64,000 nt of DNA from Trinickia violacea. GTDB taxonomy: Bacteria; Pseudomonadota; Gammaproteobacteria; Burkholderiales; Burkholderiaceae. Positions 8,953 to 17,217 of this stretch are shown here, piece after piece. The position numbers and the translations under genes were made by a program. Position 1 is the stretch's first letter, and each line of letters starts with the position of its first letter. Location: contig NZ_CP040078.1 in NCBI RefSeq assembly GCF_005280735.1, positions 3,596,001-3,660,000 on the forward strand. The letters run 5' to 3'. Under the pieces are notes generated by a model, which was not told where the DNA came from, did not search any database, and saw nothing but the letters and a program-made list of their open reading frames with translations.

Positions 8953-9915
8953 TCAGGCGTTCAGCGCCCGCAGCGCTGCGGGCTCGATCGTTGTGGTCGC
9001 AACGATCTGGACGGCGCAGTACGCGGGAGCGTCGGCTACGGCGCAATACGCAGGCTTGCCCGATGCGGACACGGCGCAATAGGCCGCCTCGCTCGAAGCG
9101 GATACCGCGCAGTACGCTGGCTTGCTTGAAGCCGACACGGCACAATACGCCGCCTCGCTCGATGCGGACACGGCACAGTACGCGGGCTTGCCTGCCGCCG
9201 ACACGGCGCAATACGCCGCTTTGCTCGACGCCGATACCGCGCAATATGCCGGTTTGCTTGAAGCCGACACGGCACAATAGGCCGCGTCGCTCGACGCGGA
9301 CACTGCACAATACGCGGGCTTGCCCGCCGCCGACACGGCGCAATACGCCGCTTTGCTCGACGTCGACACCGCGCAGTAAGCGGCATCGCTCGAAGCCGAC
9401 ACGGCACAATAAGCCGCCTCGCCCGACGCAGACACCGCACAATAAGCCGCCTTCCCCGAAGCGGAAACCGCGCAATACGCCGCCGCTTCCACCACCGGCT
9501 TCGCGCAATACGCCCCCGCCTCCGCCTCGTCCGCACGAAACTCCGACGCCATCAGCTTGTTCGTCTCCTCGGCCATGCTCAAGAGCCGCGCCTCGTCTTC
9601 CGGCCCGTCGATGCCGACATACGGATTGTGATGCAGCACGCCGCCGAAAATGCGCTCGCAATCGGCCGCATAGCGCTGCGTATCGAGAATGTGCGCGTGC
9701 CAGAAATCGTCGACTGCCTCGCTCGGCACGACCGGCATCTGCGGATATTTCGCCGCGAGCTTCAAGAAGCGCCGATACCCCTCCTCCGCGTGCGCGAGCG
9801 CCTCGGCCGTCCACGTGCTTCGCTGGCCGTGCAGCATCTTCTGCTTCATGCGGTCGAAGTCCAGCTCGTCGATGGCCTGCCACAGCGCTGCAACGCCTTG
9901 TCCCCGTTGTTCCAT
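8953..9915 (-). CDS. WHxH-domain protein with 16 tandem AYCA repeats
   Basis: A 320-residue protein of unknown function in two parts. Residues 1-115 form a helical domain with FWHAHILDTQRYAADC at 71-86 (His72-x-x-His75 context), resembling the glycine-rich-domain (GRDP/DUF1399-like) fold. Residues 135-302 are 16 copies of AYCA, fourteen spaced by exactly 11 residues, most reading AYCAVSASxKA or AYCAVSASxKP. Every repeat has one Tyr-Cys pair. The start has a strong AAGGAG site 9 bases upstream. No signal peptide, membrane helix or maturation enzyme is visible next to it. It could be a Cys-repeat scaffold, a metal- or redox-active repeat, or a multi-core peptide precursor; none is proven. Confidence 0.88.
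   Translation of the reverse strand: MEQRGQGVAALWQAIDELDFDRMKQKMLHGQRSTWTAEALAHAEEGYRRFLKLAAKYPQMPVVPSEAVDDFWHAHILDTQRYAADCERIFGGVLHHNPYVGIDGPEDEARLLSMAEETNKLMASEFRADEAEAGAYCAKPVVEAAAYCAVSASGKAAYCAVSASGEAAYCAVSASSDAAYCAVSTSSKAAYCAVSAAGKPAYCAVSASSDAAYCAVSASSKPAYCAVSASSKAAYCAVSAAGKPAYCAVSASSEAAYCAVSASSKPAYCAVSASSEAAYCAVSASGKPAYCAVADAPAYCAVQIVATTTIEPAALRALNA
9010..9513 (-). repeat. 33-bp coding tandem repeat encoding AYCA units
   Basis: About 500 bp of imperfect 33-bp tandem repeats, each with a core that reads GCGTATTGCGCC or GCGTACTGTGCC on the minus strand. Synonymous third positions vary between units, while the encoded Ala-Tyr-Cys-Ala is kept in all 16. This points to selection on the peptide, with repeat gain and loss by recombination. 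The last full interval is shortened to 27 bp (AYCAVADAP). Confidence 0.9.
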
Positions 9916-9934
9916 GATTTTTTACTCCTTCCAC

Positions 9935-12900
9935 TCAGGTGTGATACGCGCGTTCCAGGTTTTCATCCTGGACGCGCAACGCAGCCGGTTTGCGCCTCTC
10001 GGCGAGACCGGCATCCAGCCGTCGATTGACGAAACTGCCAACCTCGTCGGCGGGAATGGGTCGGCTGAAGAAGTACCCCTGTACCTCGTCGCAGCCTTCG
10101 TTGCGCAGGAAATCGACCTGCGCCTGGGTTTCCGCCCCCTCCGCGATCACTCTGAGCCCGAGGCTGTGCCCGAGCGCGATCACGGCGCTCGTGATCTGCG
10201 CGTCGCCGCGGCTGTCGGGGATATCGCGAATGAAGGAGCGATCGATCTTCACGACGTCGATCGGGAAACGCGTCAAATACGCGAGCGATGAATACCCGGT
10301 GCCGAAGTCGTCGATCGACAAGCGCACGCCGGTTTGCTTCAAGCTCGACAACCAGCGCGACGCCTGTTCCGGCTGGCGCATGACCATGCTCTCGGTCAGC
10401 TCCAGCTCGAGCGAATCGCCGGCCAAGTGCGCTTCGTCGAGCGCTTCGAGAATGTGGTCCAGAAGATCCGGCGTCGCGAATTGCGCGGCGGACAGATTGA
10501 CCGCCACACGGATCTGCCCGAAGCCGGCCGCGCGCCATTCGGCGGTTTGCCGGCACGCTTCGCGCAGCACCCACGCGCCGAGCGGCACGATCACACCGGT
10601 CTCTTCGGCGAGCGGGATGAAATCGGACGGCATCACGAGACCCAGCGCGGGGCTCTGCCAGCGGAGCAGCGCTTCGACGCCCGTGCAGCGGTTCGTCGCG
10701 AGGCACACGCGCGGCTGATAGCGCAGCGTGAACTCGCGGTTCTCGATGGCCTGCCGCAGATGTGCCTCCATCTCGACGCGCCGCTGCAGCGACATGCTCA
10801 TCTGCCGCTGATAGAGCTGATACGTGTTCTTGCCGCGCTGCTTGGCGCCGTACATCGCGATATCGGCGTGCTTGAGGAGCGTTTGCGCGTCGTCGCCGTC
10901 GTCGGGGAACGAGCTGATGCCGATACTCGCGCTCACTTGCAGCTGCAGATCGCTGACGAACACGGGCCTCGCGAGTGCGGCCTGGATGGCATCGACGGTG
11001 CGGATGATGCTCGCGTGATCGCTGTGCTGCTTCACGAGCACGGTGAATTCGTCGCCCCCCAGGCGCGCGATCATCTCGGCATCCTTGACCTCGTCGAGCA
11101 GACGGTCGGCGACCGCGCGCAGCAGCGCATCGCCGACGTTGTGCCCGAGCGAATCGTTGATGTCCTTGAAGCGGTCGAGATCGATGAACAGCACGTGCAG
11201 CGTCGTGCCGTCCTCGCGTGCGTGCGAGAGCGCGTCGTCGAGGCGCTCCTTGAACATCAGGCGGTTGGGCAAGCCGGTCAGCGCATCGTGATTGGCGATG
11301 AAGTGGAGATTGTCTTCAGCCTGCCTGCGCTGCAGGAAGTGGCTCAACTGGCTGGCAATCGAGCGCGCCATCGCGAGCGCATGCGGCTCCGCGTGACCCC
11401 GCTCGCGCGAATAGAATTCCGCCACGCCGAGCACCACCGAACCCGTGCGAAGCGGAAACGCGAACACGGTGAGGATGCCCGCATCGGCGAGCCAGCGCGC
11501 GTGCGCGAGCTGCGCCACCTGCTGTCCCGCGTACCACGACGGCGCGGCAGGGAGGTCGTCGCTATCCGGCGCGATCGGCGAGCGCGCCGCCAGCCACGGC
11601 TCGAGCTCGCGGCATGGCGCGACATACGTCGGCCGCAGCGACTGCTTGAGGCCCGCGCGCGACGGCCAGAACGCGCCGGCTTCCCAGCCCATGCCCTGCG
11701 CGAGCGAAGCGATCATCTGCTGGAAGACTTCGACTTCGTTCGTCGCCGTCGCGAGCTGCAGCGTGATCGCGTGCTCGAGTTCGCGCACGCGTTCCGCCGA
11801 TTTCTGCTTCGTGATTTCCAGCGCGGTGCCGCGCAGCATGCGCTGATCGTTCGAGCCGTACGCGTAGCCGATCATGCGCAGCCATCCGCGCCGGCCGCGC
11901 TTCGAGCGATAGCGGCACTCGAACTCGAATGCGGCGCGGGTGTGCAGCGTGTGCCTCACACGCTCGATCAGCGCGAGCCGGTCCGCCGGTTCGATCGCGC
12001 GCATCAGTGCCGTCAGCGTCGGCTTGCCGCTGCGCCAGCCGATGAGGCGCGCCATCTCGTTCGAAAGATGGATCACGCGGCGGTCGAGGTCGACGCGCCA
12101 GTCGCCCAGATGCGCGATGCGCTGCGCTTCGGCACGCGCCATTTCGCTTTCGCGCAGCGTGTGCGTGATCTGATTCGCGAGCTTCACGGCGCGCACGCGC
12201 GAAGTCGAAAGCGCATAGGCAAGCCCCGAGAGCAGCATCGCGATGATCGTGCCCACGAGAAACGCGAGCCCGGGCAAGAAGCGCTGCGGACCGCTCAAGG
12301 CCATCGGGTCCGCGTCGAACACGATCAGCCAGCGGCGTCCGCCGAACGACTGCACGACGCTGCGCTCGAGACGCGGGTTGTCGCGATCGATCGCCGAGAC
12401 CGCATCGGCCGATTTCGCACGGGCCGGCGAGAGCGGCGCGATGCCGCTCGCGCCCGCGGCTGCCCGATGCGCGCTCGTTGCCGTCGAGACGCCCGCGACG
12501 CTGTCGTACAGCAACGTCGAGGGCGAGGGCGGCACCGCCGGCACGCCGAACGAGCCCGCATCGTAGATGCGGAATTGAATCAGGCGTTGCGTCTCCGCGC
12601 TGAGCAGGCCGGCAAGCAGATCGCTCACGCGAATGCCCGCGCCGACCGAGCCGATATACGCGCGGCGCCGCTCTTCGACGGTCGCGAGCGGCAAGCCGCG
12701 CCGATACACCGGCATGCGCACCGCAAGCCCCACTGCTTGCCCGCCGCCGTCGACGAAGATCAGCCGCCCGCTACTGATCGCCTCATTGTTGTCGCGCGAG
12801 CGCTCGAGCGCCGCGAGCCGGCGAGCGTCCGAACCCATGTCGATGCCGAGCGACGGCAGATTCTTCGCCAGCGGCTCCACATAGCTCAACACGTAATACC

Positions 12901-13096
12901 CGGCGCGCGCACCCGGCGGACGAACGGAGAAATCGATTCCGGCCTTCTGCAAAACCGGGTCGCTCTTCTGGTGCGCGACGAACGCGGCAATGTCCTCGCT
13001 ACGCACATAAGGCGCGTAGTTCAAGGTCTGAAAACCCGGATAGCGGCCCGGCAAATCGAGGCCGTCGACAAAATCGCGAAACTCGATGCGCGCCAC
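9935..13096 (-). CDS. CHASE(partial)-PAS-GAF-GGDEF-EAL protein, downstream part of an interrupted gene
   Basis: The main open frame (1053 codons from a GTG) of a c-di-GMP signalling gene whose first 84 codons lie upstream in the same frame beyond a TAA. It holds most of a periplasmic CHASE domain (RIEFRDFVDGLDLPGRYPGF), a helix near 275-297, a PAS domain about 325-430, a GAF domain about 440-590, then diguanylate cyclase (ARLGGDEF) and phosphodiesterase (VEALLRW, DDFGTGYSSL, VKIDRSF, AEGAET) domains. All catalytic motifs are intact. Without the upstream part it lacks its first membrane helix, so CHASE would not be exported normally. Restart at the GTG directly after the TAA is possible. Confidence 0.85.
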   Translation of the reverse strand: MARIEFRDFVDGLDLPGRYPGFQTLNYAPYVRSEDIAAFVAHQKSDPVLQKAGIDFSVRPPGARAGYYVLSYVEPLAKNLPSLGIDMGSDARRLAALERSRDNNEAISSGRLIFVDGGGQAVGLAVRMPVYRRGLPLATVEERRRAYIGSVGAGIRVSDLLAGLLSAETQRLIQFRIYDAGSFGVPAVPPSPSTLLYDSVAGVSTATSAHRAAAGASGIAPLSPARAKSADAVSAIDRDNPRLERSVVQSFGGRRWLIVFDADPMALSGPQRFLPGLAFLVGTIIAMLLSGLAYALSTSRVRAVKLANQITHTLRESEMARAEAQRIAHLGDWRVDLDRRVIHLSNEMARLIGWRSGKPTLTALMRAIEPADRLALIERVRHTLHTRAAFEFECRYRSKRGRRGWLRMIGYAYGSNDQRMLRGTALEITKQKSAERVRELEHAITLQLATATNEVEVFQQMIASLAQGMGWEAGAFWPSRAGLKQSLRPTYVAPCRELEPWLAARSPIAPDSDDLPAAPSWYAGQQVAQLAHARWLADAGILTVFAFPLRTGSVVLGVAEFYSRERGHAEPHALAMARSIASQLSHFLQRRQAEDNLHFIANHDALTGLPNRLMFKERLDDALSHAREDGTTLHVLFIDLDRFKDINDSLGHNVGDALLRAVADRLLDEVKDAEMIARLGGDEFTVLVKQHSDHASIIRTVDAIQAALARPVFVSDLQLQVSASIGISSFPDDGDDAQTLLKHADIAMYGAKQRGKNTYQLYQRQMSMSLQRRVEMEAHLRQAIENREFTLRYQPRVCLATNRCTGVEALLRWQSPALGLVMPSDFIPLAEETGVIVPLGAWVLREACRQTAEWRAAGFGQIRVAVNLSAAQFATPDLLDHILEALDEAHLAGDSLELELTESMVMRQPEQASRWLSSLKQTGVRLSIDDFGTGYSSLAYLTRFPIDVVKIDRSFIRDIPDSRGDAQITSAVIALGHSLGLRVIAEGAETQAQVDFLRNEGCDEVQGYFFSRPIPADEVGSFVNRRLDAGLAERRKPAALRVQDENLERAYHT

Positions 13097-13351
13097 TTAG
13101 TCCTTTGCACCGAACAGCGCCTGCATCGTCACGAGCACATCGGAATAGAGCCGCACGCGCATGGCGATCTTCTGCTCGGCATCGCTCGTATCGTTGTCGA
13201 AGCGCAGCCTCGACTCGCGATAGACCAATTCGGAGCTGACGAGATACATCGTCACCGTTGCGCCCATGCCCAGCATGAGCACACCGAGTGCAAGACCGGT
13301 GGAGCACCGGTTTCGTATCAGCCGGCGCATGAGTCCGAGTGTTTTGCGCAT
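13097..13351 (-). pseudogene. N-terminal fragment of the CHASE-GGDEF-EAL gene, cut by in-frame TAA
   Basis: An 84-codon frame with an N-terminal membrane helix (TGLALGVLMLGMGATVTMYLV) and the first helix of a CHASE domain, ending MQALFGAKD then TAA at 13097-13099. The next codon is GTG of the downstream frame, same phase with no gap, and continues VARIEFRDFV. In intact CHASE proteins this junction reads LF-x-A-S-D-x-V-x-R-x-EF, so the TAA sits where one variable residue should be. This is a nonsense mutation, a readthrough codon, or a base-call error. The whole gene spans 9935-13351. Confidence 0.8.
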
Positions 13352-13819
13352 ACCTCCCCCGAGGCGGGTCCCATTCTCGCGCTCGTGCTGGTGCGCGCCG
13401 TCAAAACATGCCCCGATTCAGCGCGTAATAAACGCACTAAATCGCAAATGCCGAACTTATTTCGTTTACAGCAAGACGAATTGCGTGGTTTAGCCGGTAG
13501 CTTCGGTGGTTTAAAGTAAAACCATTTCGCCGAAATGAACCGAAAATGTGCAGCGCGGTCTCTCGCGGCCCCAGGTTTCAGGGAGGGAATCCGTTAATCG
13601 GTTTGTTTTCTTTAGTATGGTACCGACGATCGACCAGATTCAATCAGGCGAATTCCCTAACTAAAACCCCGCAAGTCGATGAATTGGCGTATGCCCTGAG
13701 ATCTCTGCATTGCAAATAACACGAGCGTTCTTTTCAATCGGTCGAAAAAGTCCGTTATTACCCTTTTTTCGTGTAACGGCTAATTCCAAAGGCAGTGGCC
13801 TCTGGTCCCGCAAAAACAG
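13352..13819. other. Non-coding gap between porin and CHASE gene
   Basis: 468 bp, more AT-rich than its flanks, with short T-rich stretches (for example around 13605-13615 and 13760). No supported gene is seen. It must hold the promoter of the CHASE-GGDEF-EAL gene (minus strand) and the 3' end of the porin transcript. I see no clear stem-loop terminator. Confidence 0.5.
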
Positions 13820-14908
13820 CTAGAACAAATGACGAATCCCGAGCGAAACGACCGTCTGGGTGTTTGTGCTCGATGCCGGCAGCAGGAATAACTGAGCGTG
13901 CGTACCGTTGTTTGCGTGTAAATACACGGCATTCAAATAGACGTCGGTGCGCTTCGAAAATGAGTAATCGGTACCGATCGCCACCTGATTCCAATGGTTT
14001 TCCCCAAGCTTGGAATATGCATAACTGGCCGCCAGCGACCACGCATAAGTCACGAAATATTTCGCGCCGCCTTCCACCGTGCGCAGCACGTCGGATTCGC
14101 CGTGCTGCTGTAAATCGACTAACGTGAATAATCCATGAACGTTAACCGGCCCGAGCTGATAACCGGCGCCGAATCCCGCCACGGTGACTTTGTCGAATGT
14201 CGCCGGCTTCGCCAGTAAGCCGAGCTGCCCCGTGCCTTGCAGCGATTCGCCGAGCACCGACGTGCCAATGCCGAACGTCTGCACGTAGTTGTGCATCGCC
14301 ACGTAGGCCGCCGCGAGATGCAATTGACCGAGCGCGTACTGCAGGCCGAACGCGTTCGCGCTATCGGCCGAGAAGTTTCCGGCCTGTCCGCCGAACGAAT
14401 ACAGCGCGCCGACCCGCAAGCCATAAAACTCCGGCGTCTGGTACTTGACCGCGTTATTGATCCGCTCGCCGCCCAGACGGTCGAGATCGCCCAGGTGAAA
14501 CGCAAAGACCGAAGGCGTGAGCGTCCCCGCCGAGAACTCGGTCAGGTAGGGCGTCATGAAATCGTATTGGCGGCCCAGCGTGAGGCTGCCGAAACGGTCG
14601 CTCTCCAAGCCGACGAAGGCTTGCCGGCCCCACTCCAATCCGCCTTGGGCCAATTGACCGTTATTGAGCGTAAAACCGTTTTCGAGCCGGAATATCGCGC
14701 GATAGCCGCTGCCGAGATCTTCCACACCGCGCAAACCCCAGCGATCCGATTGGCCGACGCCGCTGAATTGCGCCCATGCATGGCTGCCGCCTTCGTTGCT
14801 CACGTAAGTCAGCGCATCGTCGACTATGCCGTAGAGCTGCACGCTGCTTTGCGCCTGCACCGTATTCGCGAGCGCAAAAAACAACGCGCCCAAAACGAGG
14901 CGATTCAT
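13820..14908 (-). CDS. Burkholderia-type trimeric porin
   Basis: A 362-residue Gram-negative porin. A signal peptide (MNRLVLGALFFALANTVQAQ) is followed by the typical first strand SSVQLYGIVDDALTYV. Further hallmarks are SDRWGLRGVEDLGSGYRAIFRLENGF, WGRQAFVGLES near residue 95, GSLTLGRQYDF, and a final beta-strand ending in Phe (SLGIRHLF), the outer-membrane assembly signal. It forms general or anion-selective channels in the outer membrane. The gene is monocistronic, with a 488-bp upstream gap that marks the start of the accessory island. Confidence 0.94.
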   Translation of the reverse strand: MNRLVLGALFFALANTVQAQSSVQLYGIVDDALTYVSNEGGSHAWAQFSGVGQSDRWGLRGVEDLGSGYRAIFRLENGFTLNNGQLAQGGLEWGRQAFVGLESDRFGSLTLGRQYDFMTPYLTEFSAGTLTPSVFAFHLGDLDRLGGERINNAVKYQTPEFYGLRVGALYSFGGQAGNFSADSANAFGLQYALGQLHLAAAYVAMHNYVQTFGIGTSVLGESLQGTGQLGLLAKPATFDKVTVAGFGAGYQLGPVNVHGLFTLVDLQQHGESDVLRTVEGGAKYFVTYAWSLAASYAYSKLGENHWNQVAIGTDYSFSKRTDVYLNAVYLHANNGTHAQLFLLPASSTNTQTVVSLGIRHLF

Positions 14909-15396
14909 AGTTTCCCCTGGTCGACGGTACGCCGTCTTGTTTAAGCGACGAATGGCTGCGGCAATGCAACTGGTTTCAGAGAGAGTGCTTCTGCGCGAAA
15001 TTGTGCGCGATCGGTTTCAGCGAGCGCGAATGTTCGATTACGACTATAGGAGACGATGAGATCGAGGCGGTCCGATAGAAATGCGTTAATCGTTCTTTAT
15101 GGCAGCCATTCCAGCACTTATTGCGCCACAGCAATACCTGCTAGAGATGACAGGCCGGGTTGGTCCCAATCGTGCGTGTTCGTTTCGCGTTTTCTATCTG
15201 TTATTTAGGGTGTCCGCATTTCGCGGTTGATGGTTGGTGCGCCGCAGCGATCGGTCGCGGGCCATTGCGCGGTCCGCGACGCGGCACACCCAGCCATTCA
15301 GGAAATGCCCCGAGGTCGATTACAAGGTAATTGCAATGCTTGCACTTCCTCCCGATGATGCCATCATTGATAGCAATTGTTGATGTAGAGGTAAGC
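14909..15396. other. Porin upstream region and left edge of accessory island
   Basis: 488 bp without a supported gene. The first part would carry the porin promoter (minus strand). From about 15100 rightwards base composition drops and coding becomes atypical. A minus-strand frame at about 15200-15380 (ending HQPSTAKCGHPK) has no recognised relatives and is left uncalled. No tRNA or clear direct repeat that could be an attachment site was seen. Confidence 0.4.
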
Positions 15397-15630
15397 ATGG
15401 CAAATCTTGTGGTGAGGAATTTGGATGACGCGCTTGTCCAGAGCCTGAAAGAGCGCGCGGCGGCGCACGGCCGGAGCGCGGAAGCCGAGCATCGCGAGAT
15501 TCTTGCGAAGGCCCTGCGCCGGCCGCAACGCAAGACCTTCGCGGAAATGCTGATGTCGATGCCGAATGTGGGTGATGACGCCGATTTCGTGCGAGTGGAA
15601 GACGGCGAGGCGGGGCATGTAGTTGGTTGA
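15397..15630 (+). CDS. FitA/VapB-type antitoxin (ribbon-helix-helix)
   Basis: A 77-residue antitoxin. The N-terminus MANLVVRNLDDALVQSLKER is a ribbon-helix-helix DNA-binding domain, followed by AAAHGRSAEAEHREILAKAL, the usual second helix of FitA-like proteins. The C-terminus (about 50-77) would occupy the toxin active site. The start is the ATG at 15397, where the family sequence begins; an open frame extends further upstream. The stop at 15630 overlaps the beginning of the PIN-toxin sequence by 14 bp, the normal arrangement. The antitoxin is intact although its toxin is broken. Confidence 0.88.
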   Translation: MANLVVRNLDDALVQSLKERAAAHGRSAEAEHREILAKALRRPQRKTFAEMLMSMPNVGDDADFVRVEDGEAGHVVG

Positions 15631-16019
15631 CACCAACGTCATCAGCGAGATTCGCAAACAAGGGCGTGTTGGGCTTCTTCCATGCAGCGACGCGTGACGA
15701 TATCGACCTGTACCTGTCCGTTGTGACGGTCGGTGACTCGCGGCGAGGCGTCGAACTGATTCGACATCGAGGGGATGAACCGCAGGCAACGCGCCTCGAA
15801 AAGTGGCTGAACACGGTGTTGCAGGAGTTTGGACAAAACATCCTGCCGGTGGATGAAGAGATTGGTTAGGTGTGGGGGCGTCTGAGAGTACCGCTCCTGG
15901 AGCACGCGCTGGACAAGTTGATTGCGGCAACCGCGTTGATTCATGACCTGACGGTCGTTACGCGCAACGTCGACAACTTTGCGGGATCAGGCGCTCGCGT
16001 CTTGAACCCCTTCCAATAG
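15617..16019 (+). pseudogene. Broken FitB/VapC-type PIN-domain toxin
   Basis: The translation matches a PIN-domain ribonuclease but has three lesions. The ATG at 15617 is followed at once by TAG (15620-15622), then LVDTNVISEIRK, the conserved PIN start with its first acidic residue. After codon 14 or so the frame shifts by one and continues GFFHAATRDDIDLYLSVVTV and ELIRHRGDEPQA. A second TAG at 15867-15869 falls where CAG (Gln) is expected, just before VWGRLRVP. The same frame then runs LDKLIAATALIHDLTVVTRN to the natural stop at 16017-16019. A TTG at 15623 could only start a short peptide. Confidence 0.85.
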
Positions 16020-16084
16020 CAAAACAGGAACAGCCGAACGATCGTGAAAGTCATGCCCTCTTTGTGGCCGCAAGGAAAGTTCAA

Positions 16085-16702
16085 ATGGACCCAGTGCTTA
16101 TCACGGTCGGGCTGAAAGGAGCTGGGATGCTCCTCGCGATAGCGGGTGGCATCACTGTCGCCCGATACGGCTTCCACCTGTACAAGGACGGTGTCGGGGC
16201 TGGGCCCGGTGACATAGCGGTCGAACTCGGCAAGCTCAAAGTCAAGGCCCGCTCTGCGGGAGCCATCGTTATGTCGACTGCATTCGTGTGGGCATGGATC
16301 GGATCGACACTTAGCCCGAATCTGGACAGCCACGGCGATGAAATTCGGGTCTACTCGCTGGCTACGCCAGAGGGCAACGTGAACATGCAAGTGCTCGCGG
16401 CAAAAATCTCACAGAAAGATGCTGCGGCGGATCCGGTAGTTCTAAAGGGTCTTTTGGCGCGCGCCATCGTCGACGCAAAAAAGCGCCAACCGACGGGTAT
16501 CGTTCAATTAAACGGCCACCCAGCCTCAGTCGATCTTTCATCGATTGACGTCACGCAAAACCCATCCGGAAACTACGTGCTAGCAACGAAGGTTCAGTCA
16601 CTCAAGGATACTGCAGTGGTCTTGCTAGAGCCGAGAGTTGAAACGGGAAAGATTATTTTCTATCCAACCAGTGCCGAGAAGTTTGAAAAGAATCCTCAGT
16701 AA
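16085..16702 (+). CDS. Hypothetical protein with two N-terminal membrane helices
   Basis: A 205-residue protein I do not recognise. Helix 1 covers about residues 4-32 (ITVGLKGAGMLLAIAGGITV) and helix 2 about 60-80 (AGAIVMSTAFVWAWIGSTL), followed by a soluble domain to the end. The ATG at 16085 was preferred to the GTG at 16064 because AAGGA lies 8 bases before it and the first helix follows directly. It opens a run of small membrane proteins of lower GC than the chromosome. It may be co-transcribed with the next gene 23 bp downstream. Confidence 0.7.
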   Translation: MDPVLITVGLKGAGMLLAIAGGITVARYGFHLYKDGVGAGPGDIAVELGKLKVKARSAGAIVMSTAFVWAWIGSTLSPNLDSHGDEIRVYSLATPEGNVNMQVLAAKISQKDAAADPVVLKGLLARAIVDAKKRQPTGIVQLNGHPASVDLSSIDVTQNPSGNYVLATKVQSLKDTAVVLLEPRVETGKIIFYPTSAEKFEKNPQ

Positions 16703-16725
16703 CAACGGAAAACAATCGCCGAGTT

Positions 16726-17190
16726 ATGAAGGATTTTTCAATACCTTTTCACTACAACGGTTGGTTTCGCCTTGGTTGGACGGTTTTTCCGCCAAGCTGT
16801 ATCTTGCTCGTGCTCTCTCTTTGGCACTTCATAGCAAGTCTTTCCGACTACAGGTCGGCTGCTTTTGCGGGTCAGCTACTTCAGCTGTCGTTTGGCCTTT
16901 CCGGCTTTAGCATTGTGCCTATTGTTGTCACCAAAAATGGTGCAGGTACGTTGAGGACGTTTCGAAAGTCCGTGAGGCTCATTGAAGACAACAAGCGCCT
17001 CATAGCGGCAGGTAAGCAGCCTTTAAGATTCCCTTCGGAGCTTGAGCGATGGGCGACAACATACTGCCAGCGGGCGGGGCTGAAGGCCGCAGAGTGTGAG
17101 CTTAATTTCGCAAGGGAGCTTCCGCCAGGCTACCTAAAATGGTGGAGCATTGTCGATACTCCGTCGCGTATTTGCGCGAACCGTTGCTGA
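16726..17190 (+). CDS. Hypothetical two-helix membrane protein
   Basis: A 154-residue protein of unknown function. Two hydrophobic segments are visible at about 20-40 (SCILLVLSLWHFIASL) and 48-68 (LLQLSFGLSGFSIVPIVVT). A charged, mainly helical tail follows (FRKSVRLIEDNKRLIAAGK, ELERWATTYCQRAGL). It starts 23 bp after the previous gene and precedes the next by 27 bp, in the same direction, so one transcript is likely. The ribosome-binding site is weak. Codon use is typical of acquired DNA. Confidence 0.65.
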   Translation: MKDFSIPFHYNGWFRLGWTVFPPSCILLVLSLWHFIASLSDYRSAAFAGQLLQLSFGLSGFSIVPIVVTKNGAGTLRTFRKSVRLIEDNKRLIAAGKQPLRFPSELERWATTYCQRAGLKAAECELNFARELPPGYLKWWSIVDTPSRICANRC

Positions 17191-17217
17191 ACTGGAAAAC
17201 AAAAATAGGAGCACACT

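Noticed and set aside
9010..9513. CRISPR-like regular repeats
   Set aside because: The 33-bp units are contiguous with no unique spacers and encode a conserved peptide, so this is a coding repeat.
10334..13519. Very long plus-strand open frame (about 1060 codons)
   Set aside because: It is the antisense shadow of the CHASE-GGDEF-EAL gene. It is rich in Arg, His and Ala with no domain, as expected from high-GC third positions.
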